Part shown: in pieces, positions 1-9,173 of the stretch
Layout: each line of letters begins with the position of its first letter
How positions within the stretch are numbered: the first letter of the stretch is position 1
Assembly: GCF_902459705.1 (NCBI RefSeq)
Contig: NZ_CABPRU010000011.1
Span: 1 to 64,000, forward strand
Source of the DNA: Pandoraea terrigena
GTDB lineage: Bacteria > Pseudomonadota > Gammaproteobacteria > Burkholderiales > Burkholderiaceae
DNA: 64,000 nt
Direction of reading: 5' to 3'
The notes under the pieces: model-generated
The model's database searches: none
What the model was told of the DNA's origin: nothing
What the model saw: the letters and a program-made list of their open reading frames with translations, nothing else
Position numbers and translations under genes: made by a program

Positions 1-40
1 TTGCTGGCTGCGAGCCAACGTCTGCGATAGGACAAAAGTC

Positions 41-1780
41 TTAACGGGCAATATTTTCCGAATTCTGAAGCCGCCCCGGGAAGGTGCAATCCCGCTGCTC
101 GGGGCTGAAAACGAGGCGATTGTACAGTTGGCAGTTGACTAGCTTTTCTGGAATGGATGGCACATCGTCGAGTAACACGATCTTCTTGCCGCTTTCGGAT
201 AGCTTGCGAAACGTCGACTTCATGTCGGTGGTCATTTCGCCAGGCTTGAACCGCGAATTGATATCGTCAGAACCGTAATACGAAGCCCAGGTTGCTGAGA
301 CAAAAACCGTATCGATGTCGTTCGATCTGAGCAAGTAATTCATGACTTTGGCATTGAATTTTCTGCAATCGACGTCAAGCTGCTTGCCGTTTGCCACGCC
401 CGGGTTTTCAACGGGTGGGCAGGCCGGTCGGGTTAGATCGTGAATCGAGTAGTTGTACTCCTTACCCAACTGGTCGAAAAAGTACACAAACTGGTATGCG
501 TGCGAGTCACCCCACAACACTGCCTTTCGCCCATGAGGGTTGCCTACTGAGCATGTCTCCGGCGCGCTGACTTCGGTCTTATCCCAACACGCTCCACCAC
601 GTCCGCCAACCCAGTCTGCATCAGTAGCCTGAGCATAGACTTTACGAAATCCTTCGGGAAAGAGCGGCAAGAAGTTGCCGGTTGAACGGCCGATGCCCAC
701 GAGAGATATAGCGACAAGCATGGGCATCGCAATGAACGCGATCGCCGCCCGTGCCTTTTTCATGGGTATATACCGGAATCTCGACTCAATATGCAGGTAC
801 GTCAGGTGCGCAAGAATCAACGAGATGCCTATGCAGACCGTCGCGGACAAGGTCGAGGAGAACCCGAGTCGGTGCGATGCGAAGAGTACGGGCCAGTGCC
901 ACAAATACAGGCTGTATGAGCGCTGACCCATCCACACCATCGGCTTATTGGAGAGGATACTAACGCCCCATGCCCCCGAACCGCCCGCAATGATGAGAGC
1001 CGTCGCCCCGCACGGAAGCAACGCCCAAACGCCTGGGAATGGGGCCCCGCCCATGGTCACCGCACAAGCTCCGAGCGCGCAGAGACCGCCCCAGAGGTAA
1101 GCCGACTTTGTGACCTTCGCGCAGGGTAACCGATGAACAGTTAGTGCCAGCAAGATGCCGATCAGAAACTCAAAGGCACGGTACTGTGCGAAAAAATAGC
1201 TACTCGGGAGCCCTTTAGCGCGGGCGATTTCTGCCCAAATCAGCGACGCACACGCCAACAGACAAACCACGGTAACCCGCCCCCTCGATCCCATGCGTCG
1301 AAGTGACACCAGCAAGATCGGTAGGACAAGATAGAACTGCTCCTCCACCGAGAGCGACCAGGTGTGCAAAAGCGGCTGGTGCGCAGCATCCGCGTCGAAG
1401 TAGCCGGTTTGCTTAGCGAGGTAGATGTTCGAAGCCAGGGCCGTCGCATACGCGAAGTTCTTCGCCACTTCCATCGCATCGTCGGGAATCAGAAACAATA
1501 CGCTGAAGAGGAATGTCGCGAGTAGGACTGTAAAAAGCGTCGGTACGAGTCGCTTGGCTCGTCGTACATAGAAGTCGGAAAAGGAAAAAGATCCGTCAGC
1601 AATGTCACGCAGCAGGCTTCTCGCTACGACGTACCCGGAAATTGTGAAGAAGACGTCGACACCAATGAAGCCGCCCGCAAATGGAGCAAACTTGGCGTGG
1701 CACAACAGGACCAGTGCTACGGCGATGGCTCTAAGGCCGTCGATGTCGGGGCGGTAAGCCCCAAACGATTGTTTTGACAT
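41..1780 (-). CDS. Membrane O-acyltransferase (acyltransferase_3 family) with C-terminal SGNH domain, probably truncated
   Basis: A 579-residue protein. The N-terminal half has the acyltransferase_3 pattern: YRPDIDGLRAIAV at residues 9-21, GFIGVDVFFTISGYV near 37, the RRAKRLVP segment near 73 and HTWSLSVEEQFY near 139, among about ten hydrophobic helices. The C-terminal part begins an SGNH-type domain with the GDSH nucleophile block (VLWGDSHAYQF). Family members acetylate O-antigen or other envelope glycans using a cytoplasmic acyl donor, with the SGNH domain in the periplasm. The usual C-terminal catalytic Asp-x-x-His block is not visible before the stop, so the end appears shortened. The O-antigen ligase downstream in coordinates supports a surface-glycan role. 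The family is clear; the exact substrate is unknown. Confidence 0.82.
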   Translation of the reverse strand: MSKQSFGAYRPDIDGLRAIAVALVLLCHAKFAPFAGGFIGVDVFFTISGYVVARSLLRDIADGSFSFSDFYVRRAKRLVPTLFTVLLATFLFSVLFLIPDDAMEVAKNFAYATALASNIYLAKQTGYFDADAAHQPLLHTWSLSVEEQFYLVLPILLVSLRRMGSRGRVTVVCLLACASLIWAEIARAKGLPSSYFFAQYRAFEFLIGILLALTVHRLPCAKVTKSAYLWGGLCALGACAVTMGGAPFPGVWALLPCGATALIIAGGSGAWGVSILSNKPMVWMGQRSYSLYLWHWPVLFASHRLGFSSTLSATVCIGISLILAHLTYLHIESRFRYIPMKKARAAIAFIAMPMLVAISLVGIGRSTGNFLPLFPEGFRKVYAQATDADWVGGRGGACWDKTEVSAPETCSVGNPHGRKAVLWGDSHAYQFVYFFDQLGKEYNYSIHDLTRPACPPVENPGVANGKQLDVDCRKFNAKVMNYLLRSNDIDTVFVSATWASYYGSDDINSRFKPGEMTTDMKSTFRKLSESGKKIVLLDDVPSIPEKLVNCQLYNRLVFSPEQRDCTFPGRLQNSENIAR

Positions 1781-1886
1781 TCGTTGTTGATCAGGCGTCT
1801 ATTGCGCCTGATTGCCCCGTAAGCGCCTCAAAGACAACGAGACGCTTGAAATCTGATCAAGAATTAGGTTGACACTGCTTAGAGGG

Positions 1887-2174
1887 TTATTTCCCTTTGA
1901 TGAGGAAGCGGTTTCGATCCTTCCCTTTGATCCAGCCAGGCTCGCGGCCCAATCCGCTCCATGTGGAGCCAGATTTCGCATCGATGTACCTGGCTTCAGC
2001 CTTGCGCTTGAGCTGCCGACCTGTAGCGAATCCGAGATCGCGAGCAGTCAGTTCGTATTGCGCAATAAGCGTCTTTACCTCGGCAATGATTTTCGAGACC
2101 TCTGCTGACTTCGCCTTTTCAATCTGTGCGTCCAGCTGCAGCCTCTGCGCGAGAAGTTCCTTATATGTGGCCAT
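1887..2174 (-). CDS. H-NS family nucleoid-associated protein
   Basis: A 95-residue protein. An N-terminal helical oligomerisation region (MATYKELLAQRLQLDAQIEK) is followed by a charged linker. The C-terminal DNA-binding block TWSGLGREPGWIKG matches the H-NS core motif TWxGxGRxPxW. Short H-NS proteins of this form are common on Burkholderiales chromosomes and plasmids, where they silence horizontally acquired AT-rich DNA. The ATG follows a GATACG-type weak site, and a good sigma-70 promoter lies about 90 bases upstream. It is flanked by polysaccharide genes and is probably transcribed alone. Confidence 0.85.
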   Translation of the reverse strand: MATYKELLAQRLQLDAQIEKAKSAEVSKIIAEVKTLIAQYELTARDLGFATGRQLKRKAEARYIDAKSGSTWSGLGREPGWIKGKDRNRFLIKGK

Positions 2175-2475
2175 CGTATCGCTCGATCAATGAAGTCGGT
2201 GGGTAAATAGGGTTGCAGTCGCTAGATCAAGGTAGGACAACTGAAAAACTTGTCGGCAAGGAGTCAGGATTATATCCGGTAGCGTGCTAATCGCAAAAAA
2301 TATATGCTTTTCGCGCAACTCTGTTGGCATTTCAATATGAGTGGATTTATCCACGACGAGTGAAATTTCCTCTGGGGGCGTTCACGCGGGCTCGAACAGC
2401 GCGCGGCGCCACTTCCACTCGTGGAGTTACGCTTTGTGCGACGGAATGCACGATGTCTAGGGTGCAGCGAGTTGG
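2175..2475. other. Intergenic region upstream of the H-NS gene
   Basis: About 300 bases holding the H-NS promoter and leader. A weak 73-codon frame on the minus strand has no ribosome site and an unusual composition, and it is not believed to be a gene. Confidence 0.5.
2269..2296 (-). promoter_or_regulatory. Sigma-70 promoter of the H-NS gene
   Basis: On the minus strand TTGCGA (2296-2291) is separated by 16 bases from a perfect TATAAT (2274-2269). The predicted start near 2262 gives an untranslated leader of about 85 bases before the ATG at 2174. The surrounding sequence is AT-rich compared with its neighbours, as is common at H-NS-controlled promoters. Confidence 0.6.
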
Positions 2476-3807
2476 CTAGGTGTTCGAACACAATTCACGT
2501 GTGCGGGAGTCGGTATGGTCGCGCAAAGTTGAAGCTGCTGCGATGATAGCGATAAGCGCCACGTACAGTGATACGGTGGCCTTGAGGTTGAACGTTTCAA
2601 CGGTCAGCCCGAAAACTGCGAAGCAGACGGTAACCGAGAGCCCCAATAGCCCTGCCTTATGCCGCAACTCACTAGCGTGAGGGTCGCGAGCTGCGCGCCA
2701 GAACAACAGCGACGGTACGAGGTAGAGGGATAGCATTACCCCGAGACCTAGTAAGCCGTAGTCAGCCCCATATGCCAGCACCTGATTGTGAACCTCCCCT
2801 TCGCCAGCAACGCCGGCGATCCTCGTCACGGCACCTCGCTCGATCTCGATAGGCATCAACCTCTTGAAGCCGTCTGCGCCGAGCCCAAACATCGGCGCCT
2901 GAGCGATGCCTCTGGTTGCGGCTTCGTATAGCTGCAGTCGTACCCCCACTGATGTATCGCGTTGACCGGCAACGTATCCGGTAAGGTCGGTGTATATCTC
3001 ATCCACACGGCCTCTCACAAATGGCGAGACGGCAAAGATCATTAGGAGGATCGAGGCCATGCCACTGACGAGTGCGGCTTTCAATTTCCATGAAAGATTG
3101 CGATGCAGAACTGCCATGTAGACAAGTCCAACGACTGGGATGGCGATCCATCCACCCCTCGACCCAGTTAGGAAGGAGGCGAAGAACGCGCTGCCCACCA
3201 CCGTAAGTCGAAGGGCAGTGATAACAGCCGCATCTTTCCGGTTGACCGAAATGAGCGTCATGATCGCAAATAGCAATGCGACGTCACCAAAATGGATGGC
3301 GTTCATGTAATAGCTTTCCATCCGCATCTTTCCCCACTCGTGAAATTGGGGAACGAGCACGAGCAAGCATGCGATGCCTCCGCATGCAATTGCCCAATCA
3401 AAGTAGCGAAACGTGGGTGGTTCGGTGCGCCGCAAGGCCAAGAAGACCGGGATACCAATGAAAAACCTAGACGGCGAATCCAGAGTCCGCCAAATGATCT
3501 CGCCGTGGATTACCTCGGAAGCTAAGGCAACCATCAGGGGGGCGGCAAGGGCTAAGCACAATGCCCATTCTTCACGAGTCAAGCGCTCCACGGCATCGCG
3601 ATTATTCAAGGCCAGCGCGAATGAGGTTGCGGCAGCTACCAGCAGCAATAGTGCGCTTGTACCGCCTTCAACCAACGCATATGCCGTCGGTGTGGCGAGA
3701 ACAAAAGTCTGAATCAGTCCACGAAATGAGACCATGAACCAGCGTGGCGTCGCAAAAACTTTGGCCGGAATATTGTTCATTGTTGCGCTAAGAGCTAGGC
3801 ATCCCAT
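2476..3807 (-). CDS. O-antigen ligase / Wzy_C family membrane protein
   Basis: A 443-residue polytopic membrane protein with about ten to twelve hydrophobic segments. Recognisable O-antigen ligase/polymerase signatures are TGSRGGWIAIP near residue 210, a periplasmic loop ending in GLGADGFKRL, and HNQVLAYGADYGLLGLG, with the conserved HN and GLLGL pattern. The family joins polymerised O-antigen to lipid A core or polymerises other glycans on the periplasmic face. An internal ATG at 3780 is an alternative start and neither start has a strong ribosome site. It lies in the same orientation as the H-NS and acyltransferase genes but with a 300-base gap to H-NS. Confidence 0.78.
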   Translation of the reverse strand: MGCLALSATMNNIPAKVFATPRWFMVSFRGLIQTFVLATPTAYALVEGGTSALLLLVAAATSFALALNNRDAVERLTREEWALCLALAAPLMVALASEVIHGEIIWRTLDSPSRFFIGIPVFLALRRTEPPTFRYFDWAIACGGIACLLVLVPQFHEWGKMRMESYYMNAIHFGDVALLFAIMTLISVNRKDAAVITALRLTVVGSAFFASFLTGSRGGWIAIPVVGLVYMAVLHRNLSWKLKAALVSGMASILLMIFAVSPFVRGRVDEIYTDLTGYVAGQRDTSVGVRLQLYEAATRGIAQAPMFGLGADGFKRLMPIEIERGAVTRIAGVAGEGEVHNQVLAYGADYGLLGLGVMLSLYLVPSLLFWRAARDPHASELRHKAGLLGLSVTVCFAVFGLTVETFNLKATVSLYVALIAIIAAASTLRDHTDSRTRELCSNT

Positions 3808-4538
3808 TCGCGGAGCGTCGCCCCGTCAACGAAAACGCCTTGTGTAAATAAGCCTAACTAAAAGTTTTCTCTGTAACCTGCAAATACAAACAACGACGTT
3901 GGGCCCGAAGTGTCTCACAAAAAGCCTGTTTGCCCGAGTGATCCATTCATCCGGCGTTTCCGGAATTCCAAAGGTGGGACGCTAGTCGACCTCGCTGGGA
4001 TATCCGGACGCGCTAGATTCCCCGGCCCTTGTGCGGAGAGTGATGATGTCCGTTGCGAAAGCTGGGCGTTTCGCACGCGTCAGTACCAATTCGACAGCGT
4101 GGTTGTAGCCTGTGGCGCGTCCTTGACTCTGGATCAATATCCTTGGTCGTCGAAAAGTTGCCGAGATGCGGGGGATCTAATCAGTCGAACAGGCCCAAAG
4201 ACGTGCTTGCCGATAACATTCAAGTGACCTACAGCGGCTGCAGCCACGATAGTCGCCTGTTTGCACGTGGCAATGTACAGCCCGTCTTTCGGCGGCTTGA
4301 TGACCCTCATCACCGTTGTCGCGTCAACTTCGGATTTGGACGGCGACAATGCCCCTGAGATGTCCTCCGGGGCACCGACACGCATCGTTCACATGATTTT
4401 CGCAGCAATGACCGCTCGATTCCGACCGGCGGGTAACTACGACGAGCGCAGGCACCCGTTTTCGCCGCCGCACCAATGGCGGCGCTATCCTGCTGGGATT
4501 ACCTGCATAAGCGGCTTGGTCTTCGTCGACCTTCCCGG
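3808..4538. other. Gene-poor region, possibly decayed
   Basis: No convincing gene. Minus-strand frames at 4134-4385 (83 codons) and 4324-4557 lack ribosome sites and overlap each other in different frames, so they could be remnants of an inactivated gene. The region lies between the O-antigen ligase and a small exported protein. Confidence 0.4.
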
Positions 4539-4904
4539 TTAGATGCTGCTCTCGCATATGCCCACGGCAGGGATCGGCGACGCGAGAGTAGCTATAAGCG
4601 TGTAGCCAGGATACTGCTCGCGGGCAGTGCGCGAAAAGCTCGCCACGGCCGTCTCGCTATCGTCGGCGGTGACGACGCTATGGATCGGCTTGATGACGTC
4701 GGTCGTGCCATCTCGGCGCAGTACTCCGGATACGATGAACCGCATCGGCTGATGCACATTCCATCCGACGCGCGCGTCGCGATCGTGGGCCAAAGCCGGA
4801 AGTGGGCCGACGAAGCCGGCGGAACATATGGCCGCGAAAAAAGTGGCCCGGAGCGCCAGTCCGACGTGGGCTGCTCGATCGGAGCCGAAAAGTACCTGCT
4901 TCAT
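4539..4904 (-). CDS. Small exported protein of unknown function
   Basis: A 121-residue protein. The start at 4904 is chosen because GGAG lies 7 bases upstream of the ATG and because it places a signal peptide at the N-terminus: MKQVLFGS, a hydrophobic core around LRATFFAAICSAGF, then PALAHD as a likely signal peptidase I site. The mature part (about 80 residues) contains IHSVVTADDSETAVASFSRT and no recognised domain. It lies just upstream of the first IS5-family insertion. The function is unknown; export to the periplasm is an inference from the signal peptide. Confidence 0.5.
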   Translation of the reverse strand: MKQVLFGSDRAAHVGLALRATFFAAICSAGFVGPLPALAHDRDARVGWNVHQPMRFIVSGVLRRDGTTDVIKPIHSVVTADDSETAVASFSRTAREQYPGYTLIATLASPIPAVGICESSI

Positions 4905-5006
4905 GCTAAATCTCCAACAAAATTCCGTGTAGCCCTTGAACCACCTCGCAAGGTGCCATTTGGGAAATCGCGCCTGAAGCACCCGGAGCGCACCGGCTAT
5001 TGCTAA

Positions 5007-5919
5007 GAAGCTGTTGCGAAATTATGTTTTGGGTCTGTTAACTTTTCCGACTTGGTGTTAACTTCCTGTCTTGTTTTGCCTGACAGGAAGCAATGCCTAA
5101 AGAACTCATAGACGACGAATTGTGGTCACTCATCGAGCCGCTTCTGCCGGCGCGAGCACCGCGCAATCGCCAGTACGCGGGCCGCAAACCGACGCCAGAC
5201 CGGGCAGTGCTGACCGGCATCGTGTTCGTGCTGCGCTCGGGCATTGCATGGAACCTGCTGCCGCAGGAAATGGGTTGTGGCTCAGGCACGGCCTGCTGGC
5301 GACGGCTCGTCGCATGGCAGAAGGCCGGTGTCTGGCAACGTATCCACGAAACGCTGCTGGCCGAACTGCGCCGCCGTGGCGAAATCGATTTAACGCGAGC
5401 CATCGTCGACAGCTCGTCAGTTCGCGCCATGCTGGCGGGAAAAAAACCGGTCCGAATCCAACGGACCGGCGCAAGCTCGGCAGCAAGCACCACCTCATCG
5501 TCGACGCGCAAGGCATCCCGCTCGCGGTCATCCTGACTGGCGCAAACCGCCACGACATTACGCAGCTCGATGCACTGGTCCAGGCCATTCCACATATCCG
5601 GGGCAAGCGCGGGCGTCCCCTGCACAAGCCGCAAATCGTTCAGGGCGACCGGGGCTACAGTTCCGAGCCACATCGGCAGCGCTTGCGCGAACGTGGCATC
5701 ACGCCCTTGCTCGCAAAAACTGGCTCGCCCCATGGCAGCGGACTCGGCAAAACGCGTTGGCAAGTCGAGCGCTCGATTGCCTGGCTTCACTCGTTTCGAC
5801 GCCTGAAGATTCGCTATGAACGCTACGCTTATATCCACGAGGCTTTCCTCTCGTTAGCTTGCGCCTTGATTTGCTGGACGCGCCTAAAGCCTTGGCTTAA
5901 CTAATTTCGCAACAGCTTC
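5007..5919 (+). mobile_element. IS5-family (IS427-like) insertion sequence, complete
   Basis: A 913-base element with perfect 18-base terminal inverted repeats (GAAGCTGTTGCGAAATTA at 5007-5024, its complement at 5902-5919) and a TAA target duplication on both sides (5004-5006 and 5920-5922), as expected for the TNA target preference of the IS427 group. It carries one transposase read through a programmed frameshift. The ends and coding region are intact, so it could be active. Confidence 0.92.
5093..5904 (+). CDS. IS5-family transposase, made by -1 programmed frameshift
   Basis: Two overlapping frames encode one DDE transposase of about 270 residues. The first frame starts at 5093 (MPKELIDDELWSLIEPLLP, the DUF4096-type N-terminus) and contains the first catalytic Asp in AIVDSSSV. 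At 5440-5446 a run of seven A lies in exact A_AAA_AAA register for a -1 slip. This leads into the second frame, which carries KLGSKHHLIVDAQG, the DRGYSS block with the second Asp, and the terminal VERSIAWLHSFRRL block with the catalytic Glu. The stop lies inside the right inverted repeat. If no slip occurs, a 147-residue product results from the first frame. Confidence 0.9.
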
Positions 5920-5924
5920 TAAGC

Positions 5925-6353
5925 CTAGGGACGAGCTTCTTCGTCCAGCATGACCAGATCGATTTTATCGAGGTGATCGCGCAAGGCCAGTCCCGACGGC
6001 GTAGCGCGCCAGCAGCCTTGGCCGTCACTCGTCGCAAATCCAGCTCGATACAGCGCTTGCATCGTGTCGAGATTGGCGACGCGCGTGCCGTTCAACATCA
6101 CAGCAGATCCAGCACCAGGCACCGCGATCCAACCGTGCGACAGCCATGACATTACTCGCGATTGCGCGGGTGATAGTTTCGGTGATTTCGGCCCCATAGA
6201 TATCCGTTGTAAGTGCTTGGGTGATCGACGGTCACTCCGCCCAGTCAGCAGGTTGAATCGATCCAACCAAGCGCGGCTTTTGGCGTCGCATTCGGCAGCG
6301 CGCTTCTCGTCGCTGCGTTTGCGAGCCTCATTGGCGTCCGCCAGACAGTTCAA
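5925..6353 (-). CDS. Hypothetical protein with winged-helix-like C-terminal part
   Basis: Up to 142 residues from a TTG at 6353; an internal ATG at 6197 would give a 90-residue form. The N-terminal part is charged and helical (RKRSDEKRAAECDAK). The C-terminal part, LSPAQSRVMSWLSHGW through ALYRAGFATSDG to TPSGLALRDHL, has the spacing of a MarR-like winged helix (helix, turn, helix, wing, 'TPxG' strand). It ends right beside the IS5 insertion without being cut by it. A DNA-binding role is an inference from this pattern only. Confidence 0.5.
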   Translation of the reverse strand: MNCLADANEARKRSDEKRAAECDAKSRAWLDRFNLLTGRSDRRSPKHLQRISMGPKSPKLSPAQSRVMSWLSHGWIAVPGAGSAVMLNGTRVANLDTMQALYRAGFATSDGQGCWRATPSGLALRDHLDKIDLVMLDEEARP

Positions 6354-6528
6354 CGCCAGAACATGTCATTTTCACAGATTTGCCCCGGTACCGCGGCACA
6401 TTGAGTTATGGGTCGAAAGCGACGTATCTCGGCCGAGTTTTCAATGTTTGATTCGAAAGCCCCCGTCGGACAATAGAAATGCACTTTCGCGCGACCACAA
6501 TCTACAAGTTTCCACAAGGAATCAGTCC

Positions 6529-7320
6529 ATGCTTCGACCGATTCGCAGTTCCCTCCTTTCGATCGCCCTTCTCGGATCATGCGCGCTTGCGCACGCTGAA
6601 CGCTCGGTGTCGGACGTGAACACAGCCATTCAGGCCGGGCAATATGCCCAAGCCGAGCAGATGATCAAGGAAGTGGCTCCGAATCATCCGATGAGTCCCC
6701 GGGTTCACTACATGATGGCGCAGGTGCTGTCTCACATGCCTGGGCGCGAAGACGAAGCTCGCCAGGAGTTACTGGACGCCAAGCGGTTGAACCCGCAGTT
6801 GCCCTTCGCGAACACAACCGAAGTCGAAGCGCTACAAGAGCGAATTCGCCCGCATGAAGATCCGCCGCGCCCGCAGGACAAAGCGCCTCGCGTGCTGGAT
6901 CAGCCGATTCAACCTCCGGCGCCGGTTCGGCCTCCTCAGCCGGCGAGCCTAAAAGCACCGGAACTCTTGCCGCACCTGCAAGGGGCGGAGATGAGCTCGT
7001 ACGACCGCTTCATGTTGACCATCCAGGAGAACAAAATTCTTGCGGCTGCAACGGCCGGCATCGCGATTCTAGCTATCGCGTGGTCATTCATCGGCCGCAA
7101 AAAGAAGGGCGACGGCCAGCCGAAGGAAAAGGGCTGGAAATTGTGGCGCCGACATGAGCCTACGGGGCCGTCAGACGATGAAGGGAGCGAGGCTGAAGAA
7201 TTCCAGTATTCGAGTGCCTTGCCCGATGATCGTGATCAGACGCAACATCGCGAAACCCCCCCCGCCTCGTGGGGGACGGCGCACCACGATGACGTGCACG
7301 AAGACTTCGCCCGTCATTAA
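6529..7320 (+). CDS. Exported TPR-like protein with C-terminal membrane anchor
   Basis: A 263-residue protein. The start at 6529 has AAGGA 9 bases upstream and gives a signal peptide (LLSIALLGSCALAHA). Residues 27-100 form tetratricopeptide-like helices (AIQAGQYAQAEQMIKEVAP ... HYMMAQVLSHMPGREDEARQ). A proline-rich linker follows, then one membrane segment at about 170-190 (AAATAGIAILAIAWSFIG), a basic stop (RRKKK-type) and an acidic tail. The layout places the TPR domain in the periplasm and the tail in the cytoplasm, as in proteins that scaffold envelope complexes. The partner is unknown. Confidence 0.65.
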   Translation: MLRPIRSSLLSIALLGSCALAHAERSVSDVNTAIQAGQYAQAEQMIKEVAPNHPMSPRVHYMMAQVLSHMPGREDEARQELLDAKRLNPQLPFANTTEVEALQERIRPHEDPPRPQDKAPRVLDQPIQPPAPVRPPQPASLKAPELLPHLQGAEMSSYDRFMLTIQENKILAAATAGIAILAIAWSFIGRKKKGDGQPKEKGWKLWRRHEPTGPSDDEGSEAEEFQYSSALPDDRDQTQHRETPPASWGTAHHDDVHEDFARH

Positions 7321-7348
7321 ATAACGGGGCCATAAGGTCTCGATTTCA

Positions 7349-8407
7349 TCAGATCGGAACGTAACCCGTATGCGTCGGGGTCATGCGCACCAGGCGCTCG
7401 ACCATGCGGGTGTTCTGAATACCCAGCAGGAGTGCCACCTCAGAAACGGTTGCCCCGGCCAGCAGCTGTCGACGCGCGTACGTCGTACGCAGCACGCGCG
7501 GTCCCATGTCATCCCCGTGAAAGTCGATCGCACGCAGTACGTCTCGGACGGACTTGTACACGCTAACGGTTGACAGTGCCTGGCCATTCTTTCCAGGAAA
7601 AACGACGTCCGGTTCTGCATTCTTTGGGCCAACGCCTTCCCTTCTTTCCTGAACCCACTCACGGATCGCGCGGACGCAGAACGGTGCCAGCGCGGCTCGA
7701 TAACCGTCTTGATCGTTCTCCGGCGTGCAGTCAAACGACGGAACGACGTCGTTAAAGACGAATTGGTCGAGTCGCGCTTCAGCTGCCTGCGACGCCGTGA
7801 TGCCACCACCTGCCAGCAGTAAGAGCAGCGCCCGAGTGCGCCGCGAGGACCAGCTCGCGACATCCATTTCTTCGAGCAGGTACGTCTGCAGCCGCGCGTC
7901 AATTTCGGTCGGCATGCACACAATTCGGGAAGTGTCATGGAAACCGCCCAGCATACGACTTGCCTTGAGCACAGGGTTGGTTTTGCGATAGCCGCGTGCG
8001 ACGAGGTGGTTCATCACGTCGTCGATTAAGTCGGAATGGCGTTTGAGGGTCGAGCGATGCGCCGGCAAGGTCGTTGTCTTCCGAGCGTCAGCAGCCATAC
8101 CTGGCTCGCCAGGATCGCGTCCCTGCAGGGACATCAGAAAGTCGTGCGTCAAGTCAGGTCCCACCGACAGAATCGTCGTTTGGTGCTCGGCGACAAACCG
8201 AATGAAGCTGTTGAACATCGACCGGTACTGGCGGATGGTTTGGTCTGAGTACGCGTTCTGACCGTCGCAAGTTGCGACGTTCTGCACCCACATCTCGAAC
8301 GCAAGCGCCGGGACGCGCAGCCACTGGTCGCGCGAAGGTGCGAGATCGGTCAGGTCTGGCTCGTCGACCGACTCCAGATCCTCGAATAACTTCCCTTGCT
8401 GAGACAT
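7349..8407 (-). CDS. Tyrosine recombinase-like protein, catalytic residues degenerate
   Basis: A 352-residue protein with the two-domain layout of phage integrases. Residues 50-150 form a SAM-like core-binding domain (SDQTIRQYRSMFNSFIRFVAEH), and residues 170-350 the catalytic fold (RTRALLLLLAGGGITASQAAEA, then RVLRTTYARRQLLAGATVSEVALLLG). The box I Arg expected after the LLLLxxxG stretch is not seen. Box II keeps LRTTYARR but not the classic HxxR, and the LGH block reads LGIQ. A Tyr (GYVPI) is present only at the very end. It may be a domesticated or non-cutting recombinase. It lies alone, convergent with the TPR gene. Confidence 0.7.
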   Translation of the reverse strand: MSQQGKLFEDLESVDEPDLTDLAPSRDQWLRVPALAFEMWVQNVATCDGQNAYSDQTIRQYRSMFNSFIRFVAEHQTTILSVGPDLTHDFLMSLQGRDPGEPGMAADARKTTTLPAHRSTLKRHSDLIDDVMNHLVARGYRKTNPVLKASRMLGGFHDTSRIVCMPTEIDARLQTYLLEEMDVASWSSRRTRALLLLLAGGGITASQAAEARLDQFVFNDVVPSFDCTPENDQDGYRAALAPFCVRAIREWVQERREGVGPKNAEPDVVFPGKNGQALSTVSVYKSVRDVLRAIDFHGDDMGPRVLRTTYARRQLLAGATVSEVALLLGIQNTRMVERLVRMTPTHTGYVPI

Positions 8408-8546
8408 GATCGCCCTCCCATTACCACTCGTAGCCGGAGGGTAATGGAAAAATCATTTGTTTACAAGAACTTGCCTGGCATGGAAATTGACCGCCTCGCC
8501 CCTGACGACGCTGTTCGGCCCGGAGGGCCGCTTGGGTGGGAAATGA

Positions 8547-9119
8547 ATGGCTGTCCGTATATTAAGTTGGCTATCTAATTGCAACTTGCGCCTCGAACTG
8601 CGACCAGTATCCTTGGGGCATCTTCGAATTCATGGTGCCATCGTGATTTTTGGTTCTCACCTCCAAACCGTGACTGCCACCGGCTCCATGCGTGAGCCCG
8701 ACTCGATCGTTGGCCGGTGCACGACCGGCCCACTCCCTCCGTTCCACTCGTGGGGGCTCGTTTTCGGAATCAGGGGTGTGGAGAATGACCGCGCGGCCGC
8801 AGAGGTCGGGCGGACCAACCTGCCGAGCGATACCGTTGTATGGGCCGCTGATGGCCTTCCGTGGGGCTCGGCATCTGAATCCGCGTACGCGCTGGCCAGA
8901 CTCGTCGTTCGCTTCCTGCGGCCGGACTGGAGGGCTTCGTTTTGGTCACGTGAGTATTTCGAGGAGGTCGCGCGGGACTTCGCACATCGCTTCCTTGTGC
9001 CGGCGCCGCGGTCCGGTGGTCAGGTCACGCGTCCCCAGATCAACGCGTGGTTCGAGTCGCTGGGCCTCGCGGCACCCCCACTCTCCGCGTCCGTACGGCT
9101 CGTTTCGAGCAAAATCTAA
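8547..9119 (+). CDS. Hypothetical protein
   Basis: A 190-residue frame ending at 9119 and followed at once by a strong bidirectional terminator, which supports it as a real transcript end. The central part (VVWAADGLPWGSASESAYALARLVV) and the C-terminal segment (FWSREYFEEVARDFAHRFLV) look protein-like, while the first 45 residues are less convincing. An ATG at 8688 could be the true start. No domain is recognised. It is the only plus-strand gene between the recombinase and the primase-like gene. Confidence 0.45.
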   Translation: MAVRILSWLSNCNLRLELRPVSLGHLRIHGAIVIFGSHLQTVTATGSMREPDSIVGRCTTGPLPPFHSWGLVFGIRGVENDRAAAEVGRTNLPSDTVVWAADGLPWGSASESAYALARLVVRFLRPDWRASFWSREYFEEVARDFAHRFLVPAPRSGGQVTRPQINAWFESLGLAAPPLSASVRLVSSKI

Positions 9120-9129
9120 GCACAAACGA

Positions 9130-9155
9130 AAACGGCCACCGGATGGGTGGCCGTT
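9130..9155. terminator. Bidirectional rho-independent terminator
   Basis: The stem AAACGGCCACC / GGTGGCCGTTT surrounds a short loop, with A-rich sequence on the left and T-rich on the right. It sits between the converging genes ending at 9119 and 9174 and can serve both. Confidence 0.75.
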
Positions 9156-9173
9156 TCCTAGAACATTGCATCG

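Noticed and set aside
4134-4557. Overlapping minus-strand frames between the O-antigen ligase and the exported protein
   Set aside because: No ribosome sites, mutual overlap in different frames and unlikely composition. Described as a gene-poor region.
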